64,000 bases of DNA from Lineus longissimus (Eukaryota; Nemertea; Pilidiophora; Heteronemertea; Lineidae): assembly GCF_910592395.1 (NCBI RefSeq), contig NC_088310.1, positions 23,393,491-23,457,490 of the forward strand. Direction: 5' to 3'. Shown in pieces: positions 49,301 through 63,042 of the stretch. How positions within the stretch are numbered: position 1 is the stretch's first letter; every line of letters starts with the position of its first letter. Under the pieces are notes generated by a model. That model was not told where the DNA came from and ran no database searches. It saw only the letters and a list, made by a program, of their open reading frames with translations. The translations under genes and the position numbers were made by a program.

Positions 49301-52300
49301 CTGTCTGCTGCACAAAAGGCAAGACAATTGAGATTCTTAAGATCTCTTTAGATTTCTCTGCCCCTTATTTCATGAAAATATTAAACCCGTTTAATGTAAT
49401 CCCATTCAATTAGTCAAAGAAGACCACCAGCGTAAAATACTGTACTCAGGCTATTGTCTCCAACAAAGAACAACATAAGAAACTTAAGACCATAATGAGG
49501 ATTTTCAATTCTTTCCCAGGTGCTTTATTTGGTGCCATCATCGATTCTGTAGAAGCCCCGGAGGTGAAAAAAATATGCAGATAGCTATCAGAAATCCCCA
49601 ACCTCCTCTTACACCAGCTCCGCAGCAATTGTCTCAATATTTCCAGAGCATACAGCGTAATTGGCGAGCGATGATAAGAACTGACAGCAGCTGTCGTTGC
49701 GGGACGTCACAGGACAAAGACTAGTCAAAAGAGAATGGTGCGAATGATGGCGATAACGATGGGAAAAGGCTGCGGGTGTGTTGGTTTCATTCTGGAAAGA
49801 ACGAGGCGTTTTAACAGACAAAAGGAGCAATGCAAATTTCGTTTCGTGCTGATCGTCATTTTGATCATAAACTCAGGGCCAACATCCCGAACAAAAAAAC
49901 CTACGGTGAAAGATTTCCGACGAGCAATATTACGTTCATTTTGGTGTCTGCCGTGCTATTTCAAGTGAAAGAACGATGGACATAAACCAAAAGTATATCG
50001 TTTCTGCATTCATGTCTACGTCTTGGGCGAGAGGGTCATAATAAATACTAACAAACGCACACATACAATCACACACTGCTTTGGAGGATAACTTTGTGAG
50101 TATAGGAGCAGCATAATTCAATCACTTGATTCTGATCAATATATTTTCTGGGGGCATATTTTGGCCCAACTGGCAATACGATTCGAATGTCAACCGAAGC
50201 GATTAAAATCCGTAAAAGTGCAACCGCGGCAGAGATCAGGAGGTTAATGAAACTAAGATTTAGGCTTTCTAGTCGCTAATAAACCAGAGAAAATCAATAC
50301 ATGCGCACATACTTTGGTTTCAGCGATTTATCTGTTCAGCGTCACCGCGCAAGGTGGCGATTACTGATAACATGTCCCCGAGGAAGATTCGATTGTATGG
50401 TATTAACAAGAATAGATTTCACCAAGGGTTGGCATGTTGTCCTTGAAATAACAGGAAAGTCTTCGACTCTTTCTCAAGCACACATCTTTAGAAAATTCGT
50501 AGTGGACATTTTACCAGTAATGATAATCATCATTTGTATTGAGAGAAACAGGATAGAAATTGGTACTTTTCGGTCATAAACTTGCACAAACAGGTTGTGT
50601 ATGCATGGACATGATACATTTACAACGATATGTAATGATCATCACCAGTGCGATGTAAAAACTTCGGTCAAGGTGATAGCTTCCACACGAAAGTTTAAAG
50701 TTAACAGTTACAGTAACTCTGATCTTCCTTTGATCCCTACTTCAACCCTTGGCAATATTGACCTTCCGAAACCTTCTTGTAACAGTATATCCGACATGTC
50801 CTTGACTTCCCTCCTCAAGTGCAATGGCCTTGACTAACTTCCAGGATAACCTCTTGTACAAGGATACCCAAGCCGGACTTGAATGACACCTTCTCATTCC
50901 CATTGCTACCTCACTATTCTAGTCAAACGTGTTACCTTGGATATCCCGAAGGGGTTTATGAAATATCACTGTAATAATCATGAGCCCAATTATTCCAGCA
51001 AGTGTCATCTCCTTTTACCTGTACCTATACTTGAAGGACTTCTTATACCATAAATTGACACCTGCTGTCATCGACCTGGCGGCTACCCCGACCATCAGCA
51101 GTCCATTGTTCATGTAGGAGTAAACTATTCACAAATGTGAGGCCTTTGGGGATTTTGTTCGTACTGATGTTATGTTCATACTGTGTGGATGATGTACACC
51201 AGTTGGAACAAGGTCAGGTGATATCACACCATTCTAACAACTTGGGCTCTGGTATAAATCCTGAGTATGTCATCCTCGCCAAAGTTCCTACACTTTTCCT
51301 GAAATTACCCTTCAGGACGTGGACGATATATCATGACCGTAATTTTGGCATCCAATGCCCTAGATTTCGTAAATTCCTATGTGGCACGAAATATAGCCTT
51401 GTCTATCCCAACACCACAACATTTCGATCAACTATCTGTTGGAAACATCAAACCTTCAATTACAAAGCTGATCTCTGCATGCAAGATATCATTAAGTTCG
51501 AACAAACTTTACCTTTTCAACCTTTATATTGCGGCGTCTCACGTTCGTCATTTAAAACCTTATAACTGGCAAATCCCTCAAGGCAATACTGTGTGCCCTT
51601 GAAATAGCTATTTCGATCCAATTACAGCAGTGGAATACACATCAATTCCTTCTTCACATTCAAATTGACATTTCATATTACTGGCGAACACCAAGCGTCA
51701 TATATGGGGTAGGCTCTTCACACCGACAAAACGTATTTAGCTCATCAGAAGAACCATATTAGGGAGCGGTATTCAATCATGTAGTTTTAAAGCTTTCATC
51801 ACTGAACCCTTTAAAGTATAGATAATTCTCATGTGCTATTTGCGTCAAATGGACCTGAGTGATATCACGACGGTGGTCTGACCATTATTCTTCTTGTGAA
51901 AGCCGTTCATCAAAGCCAAACATGGTTATCACCTAGATTCACAAGCAGCATATATAATGCATGCAAATTCGATAAAAAATATTCAATTTCAATTTCCTGC
52001 CATACAAATTGTGGTAAATTGATACAAAATGAACAATATCGTAGAAGTAAAAGAAATATTGGATGAAGTTGTTTTTAATGATCCATCATAATTGCCATCA
52101 GCCTGAAACAACACTACGGACATGCAAATATACTCCTCAAAATAAGAGTGTGACAAAAGTGATTAGTGCTCTTTCAACTGAAGGACCAATCTGCCGAGTA
52201 AATTAAGACAGTTTGCAACATTAACGCGGAAAACATGTTTAAAGTAGTTCTCGAGGACCACTAGACATTCTTGATGATTTTCTTCTTCACAGCAGTGTTT

Positions 52301-54281
52301 TCAGCAGCAATACATTTTGATTCGTAAAGAAGCAAGTGAGAGAAGATTCTTTTTAAATTTCCCTCATGTGTATGTATTCAAGCTTAGAAGGACTATTTGA
52401 ATTATGATGCAACCACAAGACTGGTACAGTATCAATTTACAGTGGCTGTATGTACAGATTTGATGGTGAAGACAAAGAAAGAATCCAGTGATCAAGTCGT
52501 TAGATCGGCACAAGCTCAATGTAACCTTAGAGCGCCTACATTGGGATGAGATATGGGAGCGTAGTCCCTCTAATACCGTTCGACGTAGCCATAATGAAAT
52601 ATCAGTCCCCGTCCGCACTGATTGCAGAGAGATTTGTACATATTTAGTTCTCCTAACATTACTTGTACATTTGAAGTCAAAAGAAATAGTTTTTATGCGC
52701 AAATGACGTCAAACAAACGGATTTGTATTTACATTCGAGTCGATTCTCTTAGAATCGAGTTGGATTTTTAAATGGCCTAAAATCGATCTCTAAAATTTAT
52801 CAGAGAAAATTTTATATCAAAACTTCGTTCAAAACCTGTTGTCTTAAAAACTGTTGAACTGACCAATAATTATTGTGGAGTCGGCTATTCACAATGGTCA
52901 TTCATGGCTACATGTAAAGTTTCAATCCACTCGAACATCGGGTTTGATGGATTAATAAGACCAGTCATGCCAGTGACAGCAGGTCACCCAAAGGGCACAA
53001 TCCCCCTCTGCAATCATTGAAGTTTGCACTGCTATCAGAAAACCTATAGTTACACCCGAATTGGCCGTCCATATTGAATCAGCCGTCAGTCATTGATGGT
53101 TCACGCTAAAAAGAACAAGATGGCTGCGAAACTAATACAGGAAATGCACACAAAATGTTCAGCTTCTTTGAGACTTGTTATCATGAAGCATTGTAGCCGG
53201 GCATTGTTCACCAGTGATGCAGAGAATTGCTCAAAGTAGTTGGAGTAGGCAAGTGTGCTGTATTGTCTCCATGACATCTCATTGTGGAAGGAACAGGTGT
53301 CCATTCATGCCACTGATGAGTGTCCATTCAAGCCCGTGATGAGATACAACTTGCTTCCTGTACACAATAGGTTGAGTTACCATAATCTAATTGTCCTGCA
53401 GCTAAATGAATTAGTCAGGTTATTAGGAAAGTTGTGTTGCGGCTCCTAAACTTGTCTTAGACTATTTCGGTAAGTATCACAGGAAAGCAGCATATTTTAG
53501 TTTCCTCCCTTTCAGTCGCCATATTAATGAACGGGGAAAAACACCTTCAAATTGTATTTCTAATGTCTCACGTCAAAATAACCCTTATATAGGGAACATC
53601 GATCGGTATAAACAAAGAAAAATATTGGCTTCGTAAAATTGTTGCTCCGCTCTTTGATGAGATGATGAGTGTTACAATGTAACGTAAGAGACCCCAATTC
53701 CACATCGTTTTGATAATAATATTTTATCAATAAAAAAACAGTTAACTTTGAGATCAACGTTTATGTTTTCTTGATCTCATATCCATCTCCGATTCAGAAG
53801 ATATTGACAATATTTGCAATATTTCATTATTTTCAAGTCAAAGTCAATACTAGTAACATATTTTATAAATAAGGGAGAACTACAGCTGCGACACATCTAC
53901 TGCTTCGCCACCCTTGACTTAATGATATCAGTTTGTTGGTTCAGAGCATACCATACTTAGTCGTCGTGTAGGGTAGGTGAGGGGGGAAATTACTCATGTT
54001 GCTGGCCACTCGTGTTTGCCTGTATCCACCATCAATCACTGATAACGGTTTAATTATCACGCTAAGACCAAACGGCCATCATTTGTCACACATTCATCAA
54101 GCGCTACGTGATTTAGCGCCGTTAACATTCGGCTGCCTCTCCTCCGCAATGAAACACAACACCCTGATGCTCAGAGTCCTGTGAGAATCTCCTCTTCCCA
54201 AACAGGTGCCAACAATAGACACTTGACTAAGGTCATTAAGGGCCATACTGTAAGATACAAACCAAGTTAACTTGTTCTTAC
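46305..54281. other. long non-coding stretch
   Basis: No gene that I accept. A plus-strand frame at 50595-50837 has mildly raised RNY content (about 35%) but weak splice context. The longer frames at 51137-51602 have background composition. A minus-strand terminal-exon-like segment at 48272-48333 follows a pyrimidine-rich CCAAG but is only 19 codons long. TACATGTA occurs at 52909-52916. A CCCACT hairpin is at 46845-46862. Confidence 0.4.
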
Positions 54282-54417
54282 CCTCATATCGGGTATCGTA
54301 ACCGGCGGCAAGCTCATAATGAAGCCAGTTCGAACAATGGTCTTGTTCGTGCCATCAAGAATTACATGCGCAGTCGCAACTAACAAGAACCGCCCGTGTG
54401 CGCCAGCCGTCAAAGTG
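54282..54417 (-). CDS. best internal exon candidate, unknown product
   Basis: On the minus strand the tract CCCCCTCCTTACTGCTCTGTAG ends at 54418, a strong 3' splice site, and the donor GTAAGAACAAG starts at 54281. The 136-bp segment between is open in one frame only: one base completes a codon, then 45 codons follow, ending on a codon boundary. Purine at position 1 is about 69%, G at position 1 about 31%, RNY about 40%, and 12 CpG occur in 136 bp, well above the flanks. The peptide has a hydrophobic segment around residues 10-20, an Asp-Gly-Thr-Asn-Lys-Thr stretch with a possible N-glycosylation site, and a Pro-rich end. I do not recognise the family. A second AG 34 bp downstream of the donor would give an intron too short for most animals. 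Confidence 0.42.
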
Positions 54418-56094
54418 CTACAGAGCAGTAAGGAGGGGGTCGTGAAATAGTTTAATGAATAGAGCGTACACGGGAAACAGTCCAAGGGATGGGGGTGACA
54501 TAAAAGAAATTGCATTCCTTCAAGCATGAATTCATTATACAGTTTCCTTCTGATGGCCGATACAGGGTGCGATTGGGTAGAAGGCCGTATGTGTTTTTGG
54601 GATACACGTATATTAATGAACTAATAAAGCATTTAAACAGTCTTGCCGATATATTTCAGTTTTTGTTTGTTGTGGATTATATATAAATATTTGCGACTCA
54701 AAAGGACCAAATAGTTCTTGTAATGGAACTAAGAAATATATTACTGTTCCAGAACCCCAAAAGCATGTCAACAGTCTTATCGGTAAAATTCTTTGTCAAG
54801 GTTGATATAATTCTTGAATGGTTATCGATATTATTTATCTGATGAATATGATCCTTGTTTCATGATGTGATTCTATTTTTGACGACATCGGTTCTATCAT
54901 TCAGTTTGTCTCCGTTTACATGGGATAGCAACCTTATTCCCTTTTCATTAAAGCAGCGGAGTCGCTGCCAAAGTTAAATAATATTCTTGCGGCTGACGAA
55001 CACTTTGAATGAAAAGCATTTTTCACATCAAAATACCCAAATTCTTGATACGGCAATTAGGCAATATAACTTAGTCAAGGCCGTGCGGTATCATTAACAT
55101 TTGGCAAAGTGGCCTTGTACTGCCGAAATTTTCCATGCACATCGTACTCTATCAAATCGTTTATGATAAAGATTCATCACCAGCGTTCGAACAGTTCATA
55201 CAACACAAATCTGTTAGAAAAGGTTTAAGAATTTAATTTTAGTTGCGACGTTCGGGGTTTAAGTCCTCACAGCAAAGAAAAGTTAGAAGAGTTTATTGAA
55301 ACAGTATTCATCTCCATCACGTTGTCCGTAATCTCATTCGATCTCATATGTGATATTTGTAAGCTCCAATAGGAAAACTTAAGATCATAATTTCTTATTA
55401 GTTTATATTTCAAAATTATTGTCACCCGCCAAACTTTGAAAAGTATGCATGACCACATTAACAAATATATAAATCAAAAGGTATCATTCTTTTTTATTAC
55501 AAGGCACTGCTAAAGAACACTCTCTGACCGGGCATGATCCACTCTGAAGCAGACTACGAGGACTCAAGCAAAATATTTCTCTGTCAGCGTCGGTTTTTAT
55601 CATTCCGACCAAATTAGCAAATGATAGTACACGTAACTTTCATAAAACACTTTAAAAATGTTTTCTTCTTCTTGCTTGTCATGACTGATAAGAACTTTGG
55701 CCATCGTGCCATAAGGGGAAACATATTTGCGTGGAAATAGTCGTACCCTAGGCAGTTAACGAATAACTTTGTGGATCTTTTGGCACTGTTGGGGTGATGG
55801 AATACCAGCCTGCTTCAAGGGTAACCTCGAACTTAGGGCAATGTTGTCGATGTCAGATATTCCTCTCTGTATCAATAAATCATAAGAATATTCGTTGTGA
55901 AGACCTGTTCTTGTTATAAGATTACAGAGAGCGCGATGATGTACATAGTCAAACAAGCACTAGACAAGATTCTACGCTTCTGGAAGAGGCGTTTGTTTGA
56001 GAAAGAAGGCTGGTATTGCTGTAAAACAAATTGGCCATTTGCAGTATTCGCAGGCTAATGTACATCGAAGGCTAATTTACAGCAGTTGTCATGC
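54418..56094. other. non-coding stretch
   Basis: No supported gene or repeat. No convincing upstream partner for the 54282-54417 candidate was found on the minus strand. Confidence 0.4.
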
Positions 56095-56680
56095 CCTATC
56101 ACAGGTTGGTGTCAAACGATAGTGTGATATTTCCTATGGTGTGAGGCAAACACCTAGAGCTTCAGAACTGACCTGATTGATTATACAGGAGGGGAGCATG
56201 GTCGGGGTCTCCCATCTAGTAACGCTAGCTCTAGTAACCTTCGAACGATTAGGCAGGGGGATTCAGTCTATCTATATGAGCTATAAAACATGCTAGAAGG
56301 TTGAATGTTATCCGTCGGGAATGGTAATATATCACTTTTCGGTGTAGAGATGACACCTTTATCGGGATATTGTGTTTGACCAGATTAACGATGTCTTGAC
56401 CACGATAGCCAAGACGAGACAAAAGTGGTCGACTCCAGAATAGTAATGTGCCAGGCTCATATTTATGTACATACCAATAAGTATACGCATATAAGGCAAC
56501 GAAATATAGTGGTCAGTATCACAAGTTGGTGTATAAAGCTAGTGTGGTATTTCATATGGTGTGAGCCAAACACCTATAGATTTACGACTGACCATTTTGC
56601 TCATACATACGGAAGGGGCATTATCGAGGCCTGTCTTTCCTTCAGTATAACCTTCCAACGATCGGACAAGAGAAAGGGAG
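56095..56680. repeat. diverged duplication with 420-bp spacing
   Basis: 56101-56160 and 56521-56580 align without gaps at 50 of 60 positions, offset exactly 420. Similarity continues to the right with indels, through an ACTGACC word, a GGGG-containing block and AACCTTC.AACGAT, to about 56255 and 56670. To the left it fades. This is an old tandem or segmental duplication, or two copies of the same dispersed repeat. No coding function is apparent. Confidence 0.8.
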
Positions 56681-59600
56681 AGGCTGCTCTAAAATCATGA
56701 CCGAAAGGGTGGTGCTAAATCTGAAAACACTTGAATTAGCTCCTTTTTTGTGGGAATCAATGTTTTAATTACATGTACATGCAAATGAATGCTACATTCA
56801 TCGAGGTATGTTAAGAATAGCATACTCAGGCCAGCATTGCTTACCGGAAAATGTTAATCATGAAATGTAAACATCAGTCATGTGTTCCTCTTTCCTAATA
56901 ATTACAATAAATGACTCTCAGGTTATATATAGTCAAGACCTCCAACACCCTGCAATAAGCAGCACGAGATGGAATACCAACAAAGGTTCGATTATCATGT
57001 TGTTCACCATATATGTCTCATATCAATCAAGCGGTGCCACATCTCTGTAAGAGCCAAGACAGTCCAAATGACCGAATCCAATAAGCTTGTCAATGGTAGC
57101 CAATTCAGCATCCCTGTCCTGAGGAGGAATAATAGAACCTGACATTTGGTTAATGTGGTAAGACCGACACAAGATATAACATGCCATATTCAACAAAGAG
57201 CACTGTGGCCTCCCAGTGTTAACAAATAGCGCCTTATTACTCTTTAGATTCTTAGGAATACAACCTTTATTACCCCCTACATGTGCGCGTCAAAAGAAAT
57301 TCGCTAAAGTATCAGAGCAGGAATCAGCATGTCGTTAAAGGTTAGGTAACCCAATCTTAATCGAAAGCCACCTGAATAGAAATTCTCGCTAGGTCAGCCG
57401 GACAACCCTGAACCACCATCGAAATCATTATGATAAAATCTACAGGCCATTATGATGGTTCGTCAACCCCATCTGTGCACACTGGGTCCAGCGAACGACT
57501 AAGGAATTAGTACAAAAGGCTATATTATTTAGCCACGATTGGGAATAGCTAACATCTGAGATGAAACCAGTCACTCCATTCCAACCTGGTATGTATTCTC
57601 CGTATAAAATGTACTGTCCCCAGCTTAAAAACACAGTTGTTGTGGGTGAGGAAAGTACTGTCTTTGAAACTGTACAATACCAACATTAGTCCATCAACTA
57701 ATTACATTAGCCCCCAGTTGATTTCGTGCTTCTCTCTAATTTCAGCAGTAAAAGACTACGAGACTATCATTACATCATATCCTTGATTATAATCAGGATA
57801 CGTTTCATACTGCGGCACCAAAATTATAAGGAAGAAATCTATTGATCTATGCTATCTTTTGATTCTTGTTGGTGTTGCCTTGTAAAGATTACAAACTTGA
57901 GGCAATAATAATCCAAAACACTTCCTTCATGAAGATTATAGCCTCTGCTTCAGTTATAATGGTGCCAATTAACACGCTTTAGACTGACGTCAGTTGCCAT
58001 CTGCATGATTCAGAGATTGTCCCAAAAACTTCAGAAAAGTCATAAGCTACTGTTATGACAATTTGTGGGAATATCCTACTCAGCACATTATTTATCCTGT
58101 CACATATGTATAATAATTGATTTGGGAAAATTCTAGCATTTTCAAAGCAGCCTATCCCTGTCCTCGAGGAGCAATGATCTTATTATACATCAACAAATGT
58201 AATCCATTTCAATTTCATATACACAGTTACATACTGATATACCCACATATACATTTTTGCGATTCACGAAATTTCTAATAAAAATAAAATAGATTACACT
58301 ACAAAAATTAGTTTCACCGTTATCGGTCTTTGATATTAACTTGTCCACCGAATAACTTAAATCACTTTATCTGTAATTCAGCTGTGCTATATTCATAATG
58401 TATCAGAATAAAATGTTTCTTATCCAAACCATAAATCTATTTGAAAATTGATATACAAGTATATTTCTTCATTCCCAATCCAATTGAACAATATTTTTCC
58501 ATGTACGGGTGATAATCTAGCGATTCAGCTGCAACTGTCAGCTTGACAATATCATGTTTTTTCCGATTCCCGAGGACTCAGGTTTTCATAATTCTCATAA
58601 CATGTACATGTCATGTTATACCGCTTGTGTTAGTGTCCTTGAACATCAGTTTTGATATAATTTTAATATAAAGCTTCAGATCGAACGAACGAAATGTGGG
58701 AATTAAAATGACTCGAAACGCAATTATACCTATTCCTGGAACTTTGACAGTTACGTGGCATAGCTATATTGGCGTCCGTGAATATTGCTGTTTATCAGCC
58801 TTTTATTATAGCTAGTCAAGGTTACAATGCTAGACATTCACTTTTAGTACCTACAATTTTCCAATTCCTTTTTAAGATAAAACTGGAGAGCAATTACTAA
58901 GATAGGTTGTTACGCACTACAGGAAATGAAGCCGGGAATTGGTGTCATATAGTGGTAATTTTATTGGGAAAAAAGCGAAAGCAAATGCGTTACACTAATT
59001 TTTTAATGGGAATTTTGGTACGTTTGAGTTTTCTGAAAAAGTGCTTAATTTTGCTATTAATACTGAATCTATACTGACAGATATCTTATTGTGGGTTTTA
59101 AGGGATTAAGTGCTTTCAATTGGTAGTGAGATACACTTTTACACGGAACTTGGCAAAGTATGCTAATTGGATTGTTCCATGTTTTGGAATAGCATTACTA
59201 GTTTCAACACAATGATCATCATGAACTAGGCACTTGACAGAAAGGTTATCTGTCATTAGACCCACTTCAAAAAGAAGCTACTTATAACAACTTATTGCTC
59301 CTTGCACACTATGCTAAGCTGGTCCTGACTGCTAAAGGAAATGCTAAGCGTATGTGGGGCACCGGTATTCTCCTGTTACCTGACAAGCTCAACAGACATG
59401 CTCGGCTCAACCCATAGCGCTATACACATCAAGCAACCATGATTAAAATCTATATTAATCCCCCACTACGCCGGTGGGGATGTAGGTCTCATTAATCACT
59501 AACCTGGAAAACCCACATCAATATATTTCCCCAGATTTAACTTGTCACACGGGAAGTTTATAAGTATACTGATATTTCAGAAATAACTTAGATTGTCAGG

Positions 59601-62600
59601 AGTGAAAAAATAATTGGAAAAATAGCAAGCGGGATGGAAAATATTATTTGGCAGACGATAAAACAATTGGTAAGACGACAGATTTAGTATGCTTTGCCTT
59701 TAAGTACTTTAATGAAAACACTTAAAAATGCGCAACTCAGTAAACTACATAGATGACAGGCAGAATGGCAGATGCCGGAAATGAATGGAATTTGAACACA
59801 CGGAAATTCCCCCAATCGGTAAATAATCCATGCGACACTGTGGAACCGAAAGCACAACAATATCACTTTCTGTATTTTTCGAATTGCATGTATCTACTGG
59901 AATACAACCTGAATAAAATTCTTTTGAAAGTGTATCAAGTTGTCTAGTTGTCGCCAATCATCGTGGTTGCAATGGTGGAGGATTTATTGGAAATGTATAG
60001 CAGGGAAATAAAGTTATGAAGAGAGATATGTTTATAACAAATGTCCCGGTCTGTGACAAGATGAACTGTCCTTGAAAAGACCGGGAAACATTATAAGATC
60101 AGTTGGGAACGTGCCAGTATTGATGGTAAATTCCCCTGGCTTTAAAGGCAATTAATACACAGAAAGGAATTGGAAAGTCATTTCTAATATACCATCCATA
60201 ATTCATCGAGCAAAACTAACTTAGACAGCGGACTAAGAAAACGAACCGCGTCCTTGTTCTATCAGAATAAACATTGGCATATTTTCCTTAGGGGAGCTTG
60301 AAGAAGTGTCATTCATTATATGCCTTATTCGGAAATGATTACATTTCCAATCCCAAGCGTGAGCCCACTTGATGTGAACACATGTGGCTGTTTAACGAAG
60401 ATAGGCAACATTTATCCAATGTTAAATGTTACCACAATTCAGATATGACGAAATAGATGATATATTCTGCCTAAGTTGTTAGTTTCTACTGCCGCTACTT
60501 TATTTACTTATTGCTCGAAAAGGAGAACAGCTTTGAAGACGACCGTTTGAAAACCACAATAATAACAACACATGAATGGAAAATTAAGTTTGATCGAGGT
60601 TAATCCAAAACCTATAGGACAAATCATTGTCATATTTCTGCAAAATAATTCGACAAGTCGTTTTAAAAATCAGTCGACAACTCAAAACGAAACGAAATGC
60701 ATCACCCTGGCCAGGGACACACTATCAGTGATACGAATGAAAACAGGGGTCATTATTGCTTTGAATGCCAAAGGATGCTCGCGATCAAAGAATTGAAAAT
60801 TACCATATCATACCCAATATATAATTTTCATGAAATTCTGCTTTATATTGCCAGAGTTACTTCTTAGTTTTGATCACGTCCTGGCGATAGAAACCTTATG
60901 AATTCGCCAGCCTCGCTGTTCACCAACTTATACAGAGAATAATCAAAGTCAATATAATGCGCGAGTCCCTGACCCAAATCCTTGGAGAGCAAAAGGGTCT
61001 CATCCTCTATTATCCCATAGATAATTAAGGCTTCCATGAAGTATCTCATCTGTAGCACACACAAAGAGAAGGGCTCGTATCCAACCTGAATTATGTATAG
61101 TGCTCGCTCAGAATCAGATGTGATCTGACATTAGTCAGTGGATATACATTTATCAAGCAAGATTAGCCATATATAACTTCCATCAACCAATAAAAATCAA
61201 GGCCAAGGAAGCAAGAAAGAGATCTAGCCATTTGTTTTCAATCTCAATACATAATATGCATACTCGATGGTCATTTGTAGATTACAAACTAAGAAAGATA
61301 GCAATTTAACTAGCCTATTTTCGACCGGGTAGTTCAGAACTGGACTTAATGTATATTTACAATGTCACAGTGTTAGTACTGTTTCCAGAGCCCTTATTTG
61401 TTTACCAAACCAAATGCATTAGTTCCAATATTAGATAATTCCGCATTTGAAAAACCTCTGGGGTTTTTTTGGGGCACGTAGATGAAAAACCCTTAGTAGT
61501 TTTTCTCACCATTTCTAAAATATGAAAAACATAAGGGGTCGCATATTTGGCCGAAAGCTTAAAACGTGCCAATCTCGATCTCGCCACATAACAACACTGT
61601 CGTCTAAATGTACATCACATGCACACCATATACCCAGAGTAAATTCCAATACAGTCAGAATTACTTGATGTGATAAACCATAAAAGCAGGAGAAATCGTG
61701 AAAAAGAAGTTCGGTCAAGAAGAATGCCGGGCACGCCACAAGAAAATTGAATTCTTATCGTCTTGTCTTCAAGATATATTTGTTCTCAGTCAAACCATGT
61801 AGTAGGAAATCCCACACCGGTGTGATAAAAATACAAAATTAACACAACGAAGCTTTCAATATCGAGTGTGCTCGTGTCCACAATCGCCCATTGGAGCACT
61901 ATCCGTTTCGACCAGCTTCTCTTGGAATTAATACAAGCGAACGTGATAGGATGTGACAGGATGGATACAGTAATACATTGGGATAAAAAAAGTCTGATTA
62001 AAAAAATACAAGGCAGAGAGAAATGCTCATGTTGATTCGGTCGGGAAAATGCCTGCTGATTAGATTTCTCTTAATTTCATGAGACTCATCAATCAATCGG
62101 CTCATTATGACATGTCAGGATATATGGGTGTAAAGTGGAAATTGAAGATAGCACCACCCGCCTTTATCAAACAAGATTACACGAAGGATGTGGTTTTACG
62201 ACATTTCATAATTTCAAAATCTATCTTCGCTTCATTATATCATTGTCTTACAATTCAATCAAGAGATATTGATTATACTTAATATGTATGACTGTGACTT
62301 TAGGTAGCTACTCTTTTGACCTGGACATTATTCAGGTTTAAACTGCAGCAGACACATCTGCCCCCGGTATAAAGGATTGGACACAGGGAATCTCGATTTT
62401 TTTTTGTTTCATTCGGAAGATTATAAAGATATAGACAAACCTAAGATGACGAGGATTTGTAATAAACATTTGGTAAGGTAGGCATTTGAGGATTTGCAGA
62501 AGGAGAATGTCCAATCAAAAGAGGAACTGGTTGTTGTCAATATATACGCAATGACAATGATACATGTAACATGCAGAGGCAAACCAATTTCCAAGGCTAA

Positions 62601-63042
62601 ATCATGAGGTATGTCAGACTTTGGTTACAGTCTAAATGGAGGTTCCGCTAGGTGTCTCATGTTTGGAAGGAAAAAAAAAATTTGGAGGACGTTCATTGGC
62701 AGTGCCAAGGTAAACTGCTTGGTGTCAACCAAAATGATGATCACGTTTTATGTGTGGCAAACCAAATCCCTCCGTAAAAGTAAAATAATTGATGCCAGCC
62801 AGGGGCATCGAGAGAATTTTTTGTACCACTTTGTAACCATGGCAACATGGGGTTGCGTAGACTGTGATTACAGTGGTTAGGGCTCTGAGGTTCTCCAAGA
62901 AGACGTTTTCAATCACTATTAGTCCTAATTGGCTTTGTTGACATTTACATCTGAATCCTGGAGCACTCTTTTCACCAGATGAAGCCAGAATAAATCATCA
63001 AACATTTTTTCTGAGGTAGGCATGAAAATAGCCAAGGAAGGA
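56681..63042. other. long non-coding stretch with two small hairpins
   Basis: No supported gene. A CCCCAC/GTGGGG hairpin lies at 59461-59479. A 20-bp-class imperfect stem with a 25-base loop lies at 60032-60097 (perfect core CCCGGTCT/AGACCGGG at 60045-60052 and 60078-60085). A plus frame at 62611-62880 has purine-first codons at about 66% but overlaps a poly-A run and lacks other support. TACATGTA occurs at 56770-56777 and 62561-62568. Confidence 0.4.

Noticed and set aside
51137-51602. 142-codon plus-strand frame and an overlapping 89-codon frame
   Set aside because: Purine-first fraction is about 51% and RNY about 28% in the frame tested. A Tyr-Cys-Val-Asp-Asp string resembles a reverse-transcriptase motif, but no flanking RT motifs are present.
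54237-54281. A 34-bp GT-AG intron joining the 54282-54417 exon to a downstream segment
   Set aside because: It is below the usual minimum intron length for animals, and the joined frame stops after three further codons.
11998-57992. Three CRE palindromes TGACGTCA (11998, 52704, 57985)
   Set aside because: About one is expected by chance, and they are unlinked to any promoter-like feature.
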